From the NCBI GenBank assembly GCA_021779195.1, contig JAJYBB010000004.1:62001-126000 (forward strand): a DNA stretch of 64,000 nt, read 5' to 3'. Each line of letters opens with the position of its first letter. Within the stretch, counting starts at the first letter, position 1. A program made the translations under genes and the position numbers. Positions 16,964 through 26,073 of the stretch are shown piece after piece. This stretch comes from Bacteroidota bacterium (GTDB lineage: Bacteria > Bacteroidota > Bacteroidia > Bacteroidales > Paludibacteraceae). The notes below the pieces were generated by a model. That model ran no database searches, had not been told where the DNA came from, and saw only the letters and a program-made list of their open reading frames with translations.

Positions 16964-18157
16964 ATGACCTACAATTTTGATGAAATTATCGATCGTCATC
17001 ACACTGATGCCGTAAAAACAGATCGGTGTAAAGCACTTTTCGGTACTGATGATGTGATTCCGCTTTGGGTTGCCGATATGGATTTTCGGACACCCGATTT
17101 TGTATTAGATGCCATTCGTAAACGTCTTGAACACCCGATTCTCGGCTATACCGTTCTTCCACATAATTTTAATAGTGCATTAATTAATTGGATTAAAAAA
17201 AGACACAATTGGCAATTACAACCCGAATGGGTGGGATTCGTTCCGGGAATTGTTCCTGGTCTTTCATTTGCCGTTCAAAGTTTGACAAAAACAAATGATC
17301 ATATTCTGGTACAACCTCCCGTTTATTTTCCTTTTTTTCATGTAACCGAACGTAATCATCGCGTATTGAATTACAATGAATTAAAAGAAGAAAATGGTAA
17401 ATTTATAATTAATTTTGACGATTTTGAACAAAAAATTACTCCCGAAACTACCATGTTTATTTTATGCAATCCACATAATCCGGGTGGACGTGTGTGGAAA
17501 CGCGAAGAATTACTTCGAATAGCGGAGATTTGCGAAAAGCATGATATAATAGTTGTTTCCGATGAAATTCATGCTGACATGGTATTGCCCGGAAACACTA
17601 AACACACTCCATTTGCGTCCATTTCAGATTGGGCAAAAGAGCACACGGTTACTTTTATGGCTCCAAGTAAAGTATTTAACATACCAGGATTAATTAGTTC
17701 CTCATACATCATTGCTAATGCTGGCTTACGGCATAAATTCGTAAATTTTTTAGAAGCTTCTGAAATGAATAACGGCAATCTGTTTTCGTATATTGCCACC
17801 CTTGCTTGCTATGAAAAAGGAGAAGACTGGATCACCCAAATGTTGAATTACGTGCAGGGAAATGTTGAATACGTGGTTAATTTTCTGAAGAATAACCTGC
17901 CTCAAATCAACCCAATGATTCCCGAAGCTTCCTTTTTAATTTGGCTTGACGGTAAAGAATTCGGCATGAATACTGAAGATTTACATAATTTTTTTGTGCA
18001 TGAAGCAGGGTTGGGATTGAACAAAGGAAGCGTGTTTGGACCTGGGGGCGAAAATCATCTTCGCATGAATGTGGCTTGTCCTCGAAAAATATTAGAACAG
18101 GCTATGAATCAATTAAATGATGCTGTATATAAAAAACAAACAGCTTCTTCGAAATGA
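16964..18157 (+). CDS. MalY/PatB-family PLP-dependent aminotransferase / C-S lyase
   Basis: This 397-residue fold-type I PLP enzyme has the subfamily-specific N-terminus (FGTDDVIPLWVADMDFRTPDFV), ILCNPHNPGGRVWKREEL, VSDEIHADMVLPG, and the PLP lysine in FMAPSKVFNIPGL. Members act as cystathionine beta-lyase, converting cystathionine to homocysteine, pyruvate and ammonia, and some transaminate. It follows the phosphatase-like gene by 33 bases and precedes ung by about 50, so it may be in the same transcript. It is a good candidate for the methionine-pathway lyase, as metC is not seen here. Confidence 0.88.
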   Translation: MTYNFDEIIDRHHTDAVKTDRCKALFGTDDVIPLWVADMDFRTPDFVLDAIRKRLEHPILGYTVLPHNFNSALINWIKKRHNWQLQPEWVGFVPGIVPGLSFAVQSLTKTNDHILVQPPVYFPFFHVTERNHRVLNYNELKEENGKFIINFDDFEQKITPETTMFILCNPHNPGGRVWKREELLRIAEICEKHDIIVVSDEIHADMVLPGNTKHTPFASISDWAKEHTVTFMAPSKVFNIPGLISSSYIIANAGLRHKFVNFLEASEMNNGNLFSYIATLACYEKGEDWITQMLNYVQGNVEYVVNFLKNNLPQINPMIPEASFLIWLDGKEFGMNTEDLHNFFVHEAGLGLNKGSVFGPGGENHLRMNVACPRKILEQAMNQLNDAVYKKQTASSK

Positions 18158-18206
18158 TTTTCGTTCGGATTATAATTTCAACCAAAAATAATCAACAAAA
18201 CACACA

Positions 18207-18869
18207 ATGGAAGTAAAAATTGAACCTTCGTGGAAAACGGTTTTGCAACATGAATTTGACAAGCCTTATTTCAAACAATTAACTGAATTTGTAAAACAGG
18301 AATACAAAACGAAACAAATTTTCCCTCCGGCTTCACTTATTTTCAACGCTTTCGATCAATGCCCGTTCGATCAAGTAAAAGTGGTTATCATCGGACAAGA
18401 TCCTTATCATGGAGTTGGTCAGGCACATGGTTTATGTTTTTCGGTAAATAATGGTATTGAATTTCCGCCTTCCCTAATCAATATTTTCAAAGAAATTGAA
18501 CGCGATTTAGGGATTCCAATACCTAAAAGCGGAAACTTAACCCGTTGGGCACAACAAGGCGTATTGTTGCTTAATGCTACATTAACTGTTCAGGCTCATA
18601 TAGCCGGTTCGCACCAAAACCACGGGTGGGAAAGTTTTACAGATACCGTAATTCATACATTAGCTTCTAAAAAAGAGCATTTGGTTTTTATGCTGTGGGG
18701 TTCGTATGCGCAACGAAAAGGCGAATTCGTTGATCCTAAACGGCATTTGGTACTTAAGTCGGCGCATCCATCCCCTTTGTCTGCTTATCGGGGCTTCATA
18801 GGAAATAATCATTTTTCTACTGCCAATAAGTATTTACTTGAAAATGGATTATCAGGAATAGACTGGTAA
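18207..18869 (+). CDS. ung: Uracil-DNA glycosylase, family 1
   Basis: This 220-residue protein removes uracil from DNA as the first step of base excision repair. It shows the water-activating motif [18 protein letters not shown], the minor-groove Leu loop motif [11 protein letters not shown], and [15 protein letters not shown]. Length and motifs are canonical. It is the last plus-strand gene of the run and ends convergently with the tsaC-like gene. Confidence 0.97.
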   Translation: MEVKIEPSWKTVLQHEFDKPYFKQLTEFVKQEYKTKQIFPPASLIFNAFDQCPFDQVKVVIIGQDPYHGVGQAHGLCFSVNNGIEFPPSLINIFKEIERDLGIPIPKSGNLTRWAQQGVLLLNATLTVQAHIAGSHQNHGWESFTDTVIHTLASKKEHLVFMLWGSYAQRKGEFVDPKRHLVLKSAHPSPLSAYRGFIGNNHFSTANKYLLENGLSGIDW

Positions 18870-18977
18870 GCGTTGAATACAATTATAGGAATAATACATT
18901 AAAAGCACTGAATCACAACAATTTAAATTTATTTTGAATAAGGAAGACGTACAACTTGCAATCAGTTATTTTAGGAA

Positions 18978-19586
18978 TTAATAGATAAGATCTCCTGCAC
19001 CTTCACGTACAATCTCCGGTTCATCACTCATGCAATCGATAATCGTAGAATGCTGCCAACCTCCAATGCCTCCATCGATCACCAAATCGACCTGATGACC
19101 ATATTTTTCTTCGATCAGTTCCGGATCAGTATAATATTCCATCGTATTTTCATTCGTAAAAATAGAGCTGGTCATAATTGGATTTCCCAATTCACGCACA
19201 ATATCGAGTACAATCTGATTATTGGGCATTCGAATTCCGACTGTTTTTTTATTTTTAAATAATTTCGGCAGGCTGCTACTTCCGTTTAAAATAAAAGTAA
19301 ATGGTCCCGGTAAATTATTTTTCATCAACCGGAAAGCGTTATCGTCCATTTTGGCATATTCGCTTACTTCACTTAAATCCTTACAAATAAACGATAAATT
19401 GGAACGTTTTAAATCGTGATTTTTTAATTTGGCAATGAACGCTACTCCAGCCGCATTAAAAATATTACAACCAAAAGCATAAACAGTGTCCGTTGGAAAA
19501 ATAATGATTCCACCATGACGCAAAACTTCAGCTATATGCCTGATTTGGGTAGGATTAGGATTAGTTTCGTAAAGTTTGAGAAGCAT
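18978..19586 (-). CDS. L-threonylcarbamoyladenylate synthase (Sua5/YciO/YrdC family)
   Basis: This 202-residue YrdC-domain protein should form threonylcarbamoyl-AMP from threonine, bicarbonate and ATP for the tRNA t6A37 modification. Typical motifs are GGIIIFPTDTVYAFGCNI, KNHDLKRSNLSFICKDL, LPGPFTFIL and a PIMTSSIF segment. It lacks the C-terminal Sua5 domain and so is the short TsaC/YciO type; a YciO-like paralogue of uncertain activity cannot be excluded. A good -7 element sits at 19625-19632. Confidence 0.88.
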   Translation of the reverse strand: MLLKLYETNPNPTQIRHIAEVLRHGGIIIFPTDTVYAFGCNIFNAAGVAFIAKLKNHDLKRSNLSFICKDLSEVSEYAKMDDNAFRLMKNNLPGPFTFILNGSSSLPKLFKNKKTVGIRMPNNQIVLDIVRELGNPIMTSSIFTNENTMEYYTDPELIEEKYGHQVDLVIDGGIGGWQHSTIIDCMSDEPEIVREGAGDLIY

Positions 19587-19624
19587 ATATTTTTTTAACG
19601 AACAGTTGATAAAAAATTGAACGG

Positions 19625-19632
19625 CAAAAGTA
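19625..19632 (-). promoter_or_regulatory. -7 promoter element of the tsaC-like gene
   Basis: The minus strand reads TACTTTTG, matching TAnnTTTG, 38 bases upstream of the start codon. It lies immediately next to the tpiA terminator hairpin, so the -33 region would fall within that hairpin. Confidence 0.45.
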
Positions 19633-19633
19633 C

Positions 19634-19673
19634 AAAAAAACTCAAAACGTGCTATGCAGCTTTGAGCTTTTTT
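19634..19673 (-). terminator. Probable terminator of tpiA
   Basis: CTCAAA (19641-19646) pairs with TTTGAG (19661-19666), with an inner TGC/GCA pair. Runs of A and T flank the stem, giving a T-run on the minus strand. It lies about 110 bases after the tpiA stop codon. Confidence 0.6.
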
Positions 19674-19783
19674 GTGGAATCAATCTGTATAACTCTCCAA
19701 AAAAATAAATCTATTTTGACATTTATCAATCGACAAAAAAATAAAATTTTTGGAGAACTTAAAATTAAAGAGCCATATATTGA

Positions 19784-20539
19784 TCAAAATGCATCAATTA
19801 TAGCCTTAAAATCAGCAACTTTTAAAGAAGCACCCCCTATTAAACCTCCATCTATATCAGGTTGAGCAAATAATTCGGAAGCATTTTTTGCATTGCAACT
19901 ACCTCCGTATAGAATCGAAGTATTTTCAGCCACATCATTTCCAAATTTATTGGCAATTATACTGCGAATAAATGACAACATTTCCTGAGCTTGCTCAGTG
20001 GAAGCTGTTACACCAGTTCCAATTGCCCAAATCGGTTCATAAGCAATTACCAGTTTTTTGAAATCGTCAACTGATAAATTGAAAATAGTTTCATCTAATT
20101 GATTTTTAACAAAATCATTTTGTCCATTTGAATTTCTCACTTCTAAAGCTTCACCGCAGCAATAAATTGGTGTCAATCCATTAGCAAGTGCCAATGCTAC
20201 TTTACGGTTCAATACTTCAGAAGTTTCGCCATAATATTCGCGACGTTCGGAATGACCCAAAATAACATATTCAGCTCCAGTTGATTTAACCATAGCGGCG
20301 CTTATCTCGCCGGTAAAAGCACCCGATTCCTTATCTGAACAATTTTGAGCCGAAACAGCAATTTTTTTTGTGTCGATGGCTTTTGTCACACTTGCCAAAT
20401 GAATAAACGGAGTACCAATTACAACTTTACAATTCAGTTTTTCAGTGGCTAATGCATCATTTAATTCAATAGCCAATGTTAACCCTTCCTGTAGGGTTTT
20501 GTTCATTTTCCAGTTTCCTGCAACAATGTTTTTTCTCAT
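19784..20539 (-). CDS. tpiA: Triose-phosphate isomerase
   Basis: This 251-residue TIM barrel interconverts dihydroxyacetone phosphate and glyceraldehyde-3-phosphate. Catalytic residues are visible: Lys in GNWKMNK, His in [13 protein letters not shown], and Glu in [15 protein letters not shown]. The phosphate-binding loop [13 protein letters not shown] and the GLIGGASL segment are canonical. It is preceded on the same strand by the BT_3928-like gene and followed by a terminator hairpin. Confidence 0.97.
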   Translation of the reverse strand: MRKNIVAGNWKMNKTLQEGLTLAIELNDALATEKLNCKVVIGTPFIHLASVTKAIDTKKIAVSAQNCSDKESGAFTGEISAAMVKSTGAEYVILGHSERREYYGETSEVLNRKVALALANGLTPIYCCGEALEVRNSNGQNDFVKNQLDETIFNLSVDDFKKLVIAYEPIWAIGTGVTASTEQAQEMLSFIRSIIANKFGNDVAENTSILYGGSCNAKNASELFAQPDIDGGLIGGASLKVADFKAIIDAF

Positions 20540-20644
20540 CTTTTTTATAAATTAATTTGGTTTGAAAATATTAAATTCTTAAAAATAGATTAGATTAAAG
20601 TATCTGAATTCATTATTCGAAGAACAAATAGCGATATAACATAC

Positions 20645-21790
20645 TTAAAAATCACGCCAATTCCATTTTCCTTGAATCGTTCCATTCTTTATCAGTACTA
20701 AACCCGGATTTGCTCTTATAATTGTTTTGAGAGTGATAGGATCGGCTTTACAAAACGGATAAGTTATTTTAGTTTTTAAAACAAATTGCTGAATATCAGC
20801 ATCTGTTGAAGCAGTAATAGCATAAAATTTCGATCCATTACGTAACGTTTTTTGATAAATGGCTTCTGCTTTCTCAGCTCCTTTTTCAGAAGCTTTTGAA
20901 ACATCATACATTAGTAACAAATAAGTCGATCCTTTATTTGAAATTATTTGATTGGTAATGTCGTTATACTGAGTATCAATAATCGAGAAATCATGAATTG
21001 CCGGTCGAAATCCTTGTGAAATAAGTACACTTTTTTGGTCGACAAACTTCCAGGTCGAATCATTTTTAGGATAATTTTCGAGATTAAATTCCTTTTGAAC
21101 ACCATTTTTTTGGTATATAAAAGTAGTTTGGTACTTGTCGACAGGTGCATTGGCAGGGATTTGCATAGCTTTCAAAATATTTGTTCCAACTTTGTACGGA
21201 CGAAAATCGATAAGCGGCAAATGTCGGTAACAATAGCCCGATAATCCCAGTCCGACAAAAACAAACACAATAATAGCAATCCATTCAGCATAAGGCATTA
21301 AAAATGGTCTAATTTTATTTTTAAATATCAATAAAAAAATTGATAATGATAAGAATATAACATTTTTATAAAATGTCGCCCAATTACTCAGCACCAGTGC
21401 ATCTCCAAAACAGCCACAATCGCTAACCGGATTTTTTAATGCAATGAACAAAGTTAACGGTGTCATGACCAACATGAAGACAAAAACAAAAATTGAGGTG
21501 AGCTTTAAATTGATTTTAAAAATCAGATTCAGTCCAAGCATCAGCTCGAAAGTAGAAAGTGCAATGGCGGCAGGAAAAGCTAGCCAATCCAACGCATTAA
21601 AAATTCCACCAAAAGCGTGAAAATAATCTTCAAATTTATAAGTAGAACCTAGCGGATCAATGGATTTCACAAAACCAGAAAACACAAAAACGATTCCGAG
21701 CAAAACACGTGCAACAACTAATAAAACCGATAGATAACGGCTTTCAGATCCTTTATGGTTCGAATTAGATTTATATAAAATAAAACTCAC
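20645..21790 (-). CDS. BT_3928-like DoxX membrane protein with thioredoxin-like C-terminus
   Basis: This 381-residue protein seems to start at a GTG (21790). The N-terminal half holds a DoxX/MauE-type module with four or more helices (VLLGIVFVFSGFVKSIDPLG, then PVSDCGCFGDALVLSNWATF with a CxC pair). A hydrophilic C-terminal domain (about 230-381) has thioredoxin-like features (STYLLLMYDVSKASEKG, ITYPFCKADPITLKTII, NPGLVLIKNGTIQGKW). This architecture is the family named after B. thetaiotaomicron BT_3928. The function is unproven; a role in periplasmic redox or quinone-linked thiol chemistry is an inference from the two domains. It lies between the DUF1599 gene and tpiA, all on the minus strand. 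Confidence 0.82.
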   Translation of the reverse strand: MSFILYKSNSNHKGSESRYLSVLLVVARVLLGIVFVFSGFVKSIDPLGSTYKFEDYFHAFGGIFNALDWLAFPAAIALSTFELMLGLNLIFKINLKLTSIFVFVFMLVMTPLTLFIALKNPVSDCGCFGDALVLSNWATFYKNVIFLSLSIFLLIFKNKIRPFLMPYAEWIAIIVFVFVGLGLSGYCYRHLPLIDFRPYKVGTNILKAMQIPANAPVDKYQTTFIYQKNGVQKEFNLENYPKNDSTWKFVDQKSVLISQGFRPAIHDFSIIDTQYNDITNQIISNKGSTYLLLMYDVSKASEKGAEKAEAIYQKTLRNGSKFYAITASTDADIQQFVLKTKITYPFCKADPITLKTIIRANPGLVLIKNGTIQGKWNWRDF

Positions 21791-21848
21791 GGCAAAAAAT
21801 TTTGTGTGATTAATAATTAATGATCAGCAACTTGCAACTTTAAAACCA

Positions 21849-22391
21849 TCAGCATTTCTCTTCAGCTTTTATTAATCCGAAAACTGCATAATTTATCATA
21901 TCAAAATAATTAGCAGCTACTCCTTCTGAAATCAGGGTTTCGCCTTTATTATTTTCAATTTGTTTGGTTCTGATAATTTTCATCAAAATCAAATCGGTAT
22001 AGGATTGTGTGCGCATCATTCGCCAAGCTTCGTCATAATCATGATTTTTAGCCATCATAAGATCTTTGGCTTGTTGCAGGTAATTATTATAAAGTTCTAA
22101 CGATTTATCAAAACTTAAATCTGCTGACTCCGAAAATCCGAGTTCAAGTTGAATGAGTCCGATAATTCCATAATTAACAATTCCGATTAGCTCTGAACGA
22201 ATATCTTCGTCAACTTTCGAAATTCCTTTGATTTCAATAGTTCGGATTCGATTTGCTTTGATAAAAATCTGATCAGTTACTGATTGTGAACGAAGAATGC
22301 GCCATGAAGCACCATAATCCTTCATCTTTTTAACATAAATATCACGACATATTGCGCTTATCTGGTCAAATTGTTCTTCAGTTTGATACAT
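21849..22391 (-). CDS. DUF1599 protein with two tandem repeats
   Basis: The product is 180 residues from the ATG at 22391 (MYQTEEQFDQ). A longer frame begins with TTG at 22478, but a matching promoter at 22448-22478 overlaps that region, so the ATG is preferred. Two homologous copies are seen: KDYGASWRILRSQSVTDQIF...RTIE (about residues 22-60) and HDYDEAWRMMRTQSYTDLIL...KQIE (about 115-150). Each has the DUF1599 pattern DYG/D-x-x-WR-x-x-R-x-QS-x-TD. Function is unknown; the helical, acidic D/E-rich pattern recalls all-alpha nucleotide pyrophosphohydrolases. It probably heads an operon with the BT_3928-like gene. Confidence 0.85.
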   Translation of the reverse strand: MYQTEEQFDQISAICRDIYVKKMKDYGASWRILRSQSVTDQIFIKANRIRTIEIKGISKVDEDIRSELIGIVNYGIIGLIQLELGFSESADLSFDKSLELYNNYLQQAKDLMMAKNHDYDEAWRMMRTQSYTDLILMKIIRTKQIENNKGETLISEGVAANYFDMINYAVFGLIKAEEKC

Positions 22392-22447
22392 ATTTATTAT
22401 TTTGAAAAATGAATCCGGTGTTATTGATAAATAGCTTGTTGAAGTTG

Positions 22448-22478
22448 CAAAGTTACGATATTTTGTTGACTTGAACAA
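22448..22478 (-). promoter_or_regulatory. Bacteroidota-type promoter for the DUF1599 gene
   Basis: On the minus strand a TTG (22478-22476) is followed after 20 bases by TAACTTTG (22455-22448). Transcription would begin about 50 bases before the ATG at 22391. Confidence 0.6.
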
Positions 22479-22587
22479 TTATTAAAATCTAAAATCTATC
22501 AGAAAACAACTACATTCTCAAGCTCCAAATTTTCGCATTATTTTCTTAAATCATTTAAACGCAAGCTGTCGTATGAGAATATTTGTT

Positions 22588-22595
22588 TAACTTTG
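22588..22595 (+). promoter_or_regulatory. -7 promoter element of the rlpA-like gene
   Basis: TAACTTTG matches TAnnTTTG and lies 20 bases before the start codon at 22615. Confidence 0.45.
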
Positions 22596-22614
22596 AGCAC
22601 AATAACATCTGTAA

Positions 22615-23088
22615 ATGAAAAAAACACTTCTATTTAATTTATTTCTTTTCATGATTATCTTGAATCCGCTTTGGGCTCAACAAATCGGCATAGCATCGTT
22701 TTACAGCCGACACATTCATGGACATCGAACCTCCGATGGCAGCCGTTATCATAGGGATAGTTTGACTTGCGCTCACAAAACTTATCCTTTCGGAACGCTT
22801 TTACGTGTACGAAATCCCGAAAATTCTAAAGAAGTAATTGTAAAAGTTACTGACCGCGGTCCTCATAGACGAAACCGATTGATTGATTTATCATGGGCTG
22901 CAGCAAAACAATTAGACATAATTAGAAAAGGAATTGCCAAAGTTGAAATTTGGGAAATTAATTCCTTACCTGAACCATTACTATTACTTCCGGTTCCTTT
23001 AAGTACAATAAAATCAGCTTCCCCCATAATTCAAGATATTCGTTCGATAGTTCAATTACAAGGATATATCTTTCATCTTGCGAAATGA
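22615..23088 (+). CDS. RlpA-like septal ring lytic transglycosylase family protein
   Basis: This 157-residue protein has a signal peptide (MKKTLLFNLFLFMIILNPLWAQ) and a double-psi beta-barrel domain. Diagnostic segments are GIASFYSRHIHGHRTSDGSRY, TCAHKTYPFGTLLRVRNP, and VKVTDRGPHRRNRLIDLSWAAAKQL with the catalytic-type Asp in TDRGP. RlpA proteins cleave denuded glycan strands of peptidoglycan. No SPOR domain is present and no lipobox Cys follows the signal peptide, so this is a short periplasmic form. Confidence 0.9.
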   Translation: MKKTLLFNLFLFMIILNPLWAQQIGIASFYSRHIHGHRTSDGSRYHRDSLTCAHKTYPFGTLLRVRNPENSKEVIVKVTDRGPHRRNRLIDLSWAAAKQLDIIRKGIAKVEIWEINSLPEPLLLLPVPLSTIKSASPIIQDIRSIVQLQGYIFHLAK

Positions 23089-23172
23089 TTTAACATATCA
23101 TAATTGAAAGGTAAATACGGCTTTTTCGAACAGGCACAACAAGATTCATGAATTAAAACCGGTTTTTTTACG

Positions 23173-23180
23173 TAAATTTG
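23173..23180 (+). promoter_or_regulatory. -7 promoter element of gltX
   Basis: TAAATTTG matches TAnnTTTG, 28 bases before the gltX start. A perfect 12-base palindrome AAAACCGGTTTT (23155-23166) lies just upstream within the spacer region. Confidence 0.45.
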
Positions 23181-23208
23181 CAGCCAGAATAATTAAAATC
23201 AAATTTCA

Positions 23209-24741
23209 ATGAATTCCAAAGTCAGAGTGCGTTTTGCACCCAGCCCAACCGGACCGCTGCATATCGGTGGCGTTCGGACTGCCTTATATAATTACCTTTT
23301 TGCAAAAAAACATGGAGGCGAGATGCTACTCCGCATTGAAGATACTGATTCAGCGCGATTTGTGCCCAGAGCCGAAGAATATATTGTTGAATCGCTGAAT
23401 TGGCTCGGTATTGATATTGATGAAGGAGTAGGCGCTAAAACCGAAGGTGCTCATGCACCATACCGCCAAAGCGAGCGAAAATTCATTTATCGTAAATATG
23501 TTGATCAATTACTTGAAGCAGGGTTGGCATATATTGCATTTGATACCCCTGCCGAGTTAGAAGCCAAACGTACTGAAATAGCTAATTTTCAGTATGATGC
23601 TAAAACACGAGGGCGGATGACCAATTCACTGACCTTACCTGTTGACGAAGTTAAAAAGCGAATTGAAAGTGATCAGCAATATGTAGTTCGTATAAAAATT
23701 GAACCAAACCTGGAAATAAAAGTACAAGATTTGATTCGTGGAGAAGTCATTGTAAATTCTTCAGTAATTGATGATAAAGTATTATTTAAATCGTCAGATA
23801 ACCTGCCAACATATCATTTGGCGAATGTGGTCGACGATTATCTTATGGAAATTTCGCATGTCATTCGTGGCGAAGAATGGTTGCCCTCTGCCCCACTCCA
23901 CGTGTTGTTGTATCAATATTTAGGCTGGACTGATGTCATGCCACAGTTTGCACACCTACCACTATTATTGAAACCCGATGGAAATGGTAAACTTAGCAAA
24001 CGCGATGGAGACCGGCTCGGATTCCCAGTTTTTCCTCTCAACTGGAAAGATCCGAAAACCGGAGAAACATCTTCAGGTTATCGGGAAGCGGGTTATTTTC
24101 CTGAAGCAGTTGTTAATTTTTTAGCATTATTAGGATGGAATCCCGGAACGGATCAGGAAATATTTTCAATGGAAGATTTAATTGAACAATTTTCGTTGGA
24201 ACGTGTAAGTAAAAGTGGAGCAAAATTCGATTACGAGAAAGGTAAATGGTTCAATCACAAATATTTGCAAATTAAAAACAATGATGAAATTGCTGCGATA
24301 TTTCAACAGAATTTGAAAGAAAAAAATATTGATGTCGATGTTGAAAAAGTTAAAATGGTGGTTTCATTAGTCAAAGAGCGGGTCAATTTTGTTAAAGAAA
24401 TATGGGATCAATCTGCCTTCTTTTTTGAGTCACCTACACAATATGAAACAAAAGCAGTGCAAAAACGCTGGAAACCAGAAACTCCTACTCAACTTAAAGA
24501 ATTGATTGATGTACTTCATACCATTGATGACTTTACACCCGAAAACACCGAAAAAAAAGTATTAGATTGGATATCAATCAACAATTATCACATCGGAAAT
24601 GTAATGAATGCTTTCAGAATCTCAATTGTAGGTGAAGCCAAAGGTCCACACATGTTTGATATTGTGGCTCTTATCGGAAAGGACGAAACTATTTCACGAT
24701 TGAAAAAAGCAATCGAAAATATAAAACCGATCGAATTATAA
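23209..24741 (+). CDS. gltX: Glutamyl-tRNA synthetase
   Basis: This 510-residue class I aminoacyl-tRNA synthetase charges tRNA-Glu. The HIGH motif appears in [21 protein letters not shown], the KMSKS-type motif as KLSKRDG, and the catalytic core holds [11 protein letters not shown] and [12 protein letters not shown]. The anticodon-binding C-terminal domain covers about residues 340-510. The length agrees with other Bacteroidota enzymes, including the extra segment after KLSKRDG ([13 protein letters not shown]). The polysaccharide genes begin 27 bases downstream in the same direction and may be partly read through from here. Confidence 0.97.
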   Translation: MNSKVRVRFAPSPTGPLHIGGVRTALYNYLFAKKHGGEMLLRIEDTDSARFVPRAEEYIVESLNWLGIDIDEGVGAKTEGAHAPYRQSERKFIYRKYVDQLLEAGLAYIAFDTPAELEAKRTEIANFQYDAKTRGRMTNSLTLPVDEVKKRIESDQQYVVRIKIEPNLEIKVQDLIRGEVIVNSSVIDDKVLFKSSDNLPTYHLANVVDDYLMEISHVIRGEEWLPSAPLHVLLYQYLGWTDVMPQFAHLPLLLKPDGNGKLSKRDGDRLGFPVFPLNWKDPKTGETSSGYREAGYFPEAVVNFLALLGWNPGTDQEIFSMEDLIEQFSLERVSKSGAKFDYEKGKWFNHKYLQIKNNDEIAAIFQQNLKEKNIDVDVEKVKMVVSLVKERVNFVKEIWDQSAFFFESPTQYETKAVQKRWKPETPTQLKELIDVLHTIDDFTPENTEKKVLDWISINNYHIGNVMNAFRISIVGEAKGPHMFDIVALIGKDETISRLKKAIENIKPIEL

Positions 24742-24768
24742 CACTCTCTTTTGTAAAATAAAGGGTTC

Positions 24769-26073
24769 ATGAAAAAAGTACTTATTATCACATATTATTG
24801 GATACCAAGCGGAGGTGCCGGTGTCCAACGTTGGGTGAAATTCACAAAATACCTGGGTGATTTTGGGTACGAACCAATTATTTACACTCCAGAAAATCCA
24901 GAATATCCTTCGATTGATCACAGTTTTGAGAAAGATATACCATCTGATATTCAAGTTATTAAATCAACAATTTGGGAACCATACAATTTCTATCGAAAAC
25001 TTACAGGCAAAAAAAATCAATCGATCAATGCCGGATTTATTTCTGAAAATCAAAAGCAAAACTGGAAAGATAAACTATCGATTTGGATACGGGGAAATTT
25101 TCTGATTCCCGATCCGAGACGGTTCTGGATTAAGCCTTCAGTAAAATTTCTGATAAATTATTTGATTAAAAATCCGGTAGATGCCGTTATTACAACGGGA
25201 CCTCCTCATTCCATGCATTGTATCGGTTACGGTTTGAAGAAGAAATTTCCAGAATTAATATGGATAGCTGATTTTCGAGATCCATGGACCAATATCGATT
25301 TTTATAAAAATTTGAATTTGAGTTATATTTCGGATAAGATTCACCACATAATGGAAAATAAAATCATTCGAAATACCGATTGCGTTGTGGTAGTTTCTAA
25401 AGGAATGAAAGAGGAGTATGAGCTTTCGAAACCAAAAAAAATTCAGGTGATTTCAAACGGTTATGATACATCTGATGTTTTATTGCGTCCCTTAAAATTG
25501 GATAAAAAATTTAGTATTTCACATATTGGAACTTTAAATGCCGCCAGAAATCCCAAAACTTTATGGAAAGTATTGAGTGAAATTTGTAATGAAAATCCCG
25601 AATTTAAATCAGATTTAATAATTCAATTGATTGGCAAAACAGATTATTCAGTAATTGAAGAAATAAAAAATTTGAATCTAATTAACAATTTATTGAAGAT
25701 TGATTATTTATCGCATAATGAGGCAGTTACAAAACAACAAACATCGCAGATACTGCTTTTACTCATCAATCAGTCTGCTAATGCAAAAGGCATACTAACT
25801 GGAAAATTTTACGAATATCTTGCAGCCAAAAGGCCTATTCTGGCAATTGGTCCTACCGATGGAGATGTAGCAGCCATTCTAGCTGAAACCGGTGCGGGTA
25901 AAATGGTTGATTTCTTCAATGAGGAAAGAACAAAAAATGAAATTTTAAATTATTATAATTCCTTTAAAAACAACACATTAACAATACAATCAGAATCATT
26001 TGAACGATTTTCACGAAAATATTTAACTGGCGAACTATCAAAACTTTTAGACACTTTATGCAAAAAATCATAA
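24769..26073 (+). CDS. Glycosyltransferase family 4 protein
   Basis: This 434-residue GT-B enzyme starts with the glycine-rich acceptor/donor loop YYWIPSGGAGVQRWVKF. The C-terminal half contains FSISHIGTLNAARNPKTLW and ends in a domain (KGILTGKFYEYLAAKRPILAIGPTDGDVAAIL) with the retaining-type donor-binding Glu region. The specific sugar cannot be inferred. It is the first gene of the plus-strand polysaccharide operon, and its last codons overlap the WecB-like gene by 16 bases, indicating coupling. Confidence 0.82.
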   Translation: MKKVLIITYYWIPSGGAGVQRWVKFTKYLGDFGYEPIIYTPENPEYPSIDHSFEKDIPSDIQVIKSTIWEPYNFYRKLTGKKNQSINAGFISENQKQNWKDKLSIWIRGNFLIPDPRRFWIKPSVKFLINYLIKNPVDAVITTGPPHSMHCIGYGLKKKFPELIWIADFRDPWTNIDFYKNLNLSYISDKIHHIMENKIIRNTDCVVVVSKGMKEEYELSKPKKIQVISNGYDTSDVLLRPLKLDKKFSISHIGTLNAARNPKTLWKVLSEICNENPEFKSDLIIQLIGKTDYSVIEEIKNLNLINNLLKIDYLSHNEAVTKQQTSQILLLLINQSANAKGILTGKFYEYLAAKRPILAIGPTDGDVAAILAETGAGKMVDFFNEERTKNEILNYYNSFKNNTLTIQSESFERFSRKYLTGELSKLLDTLCKKS

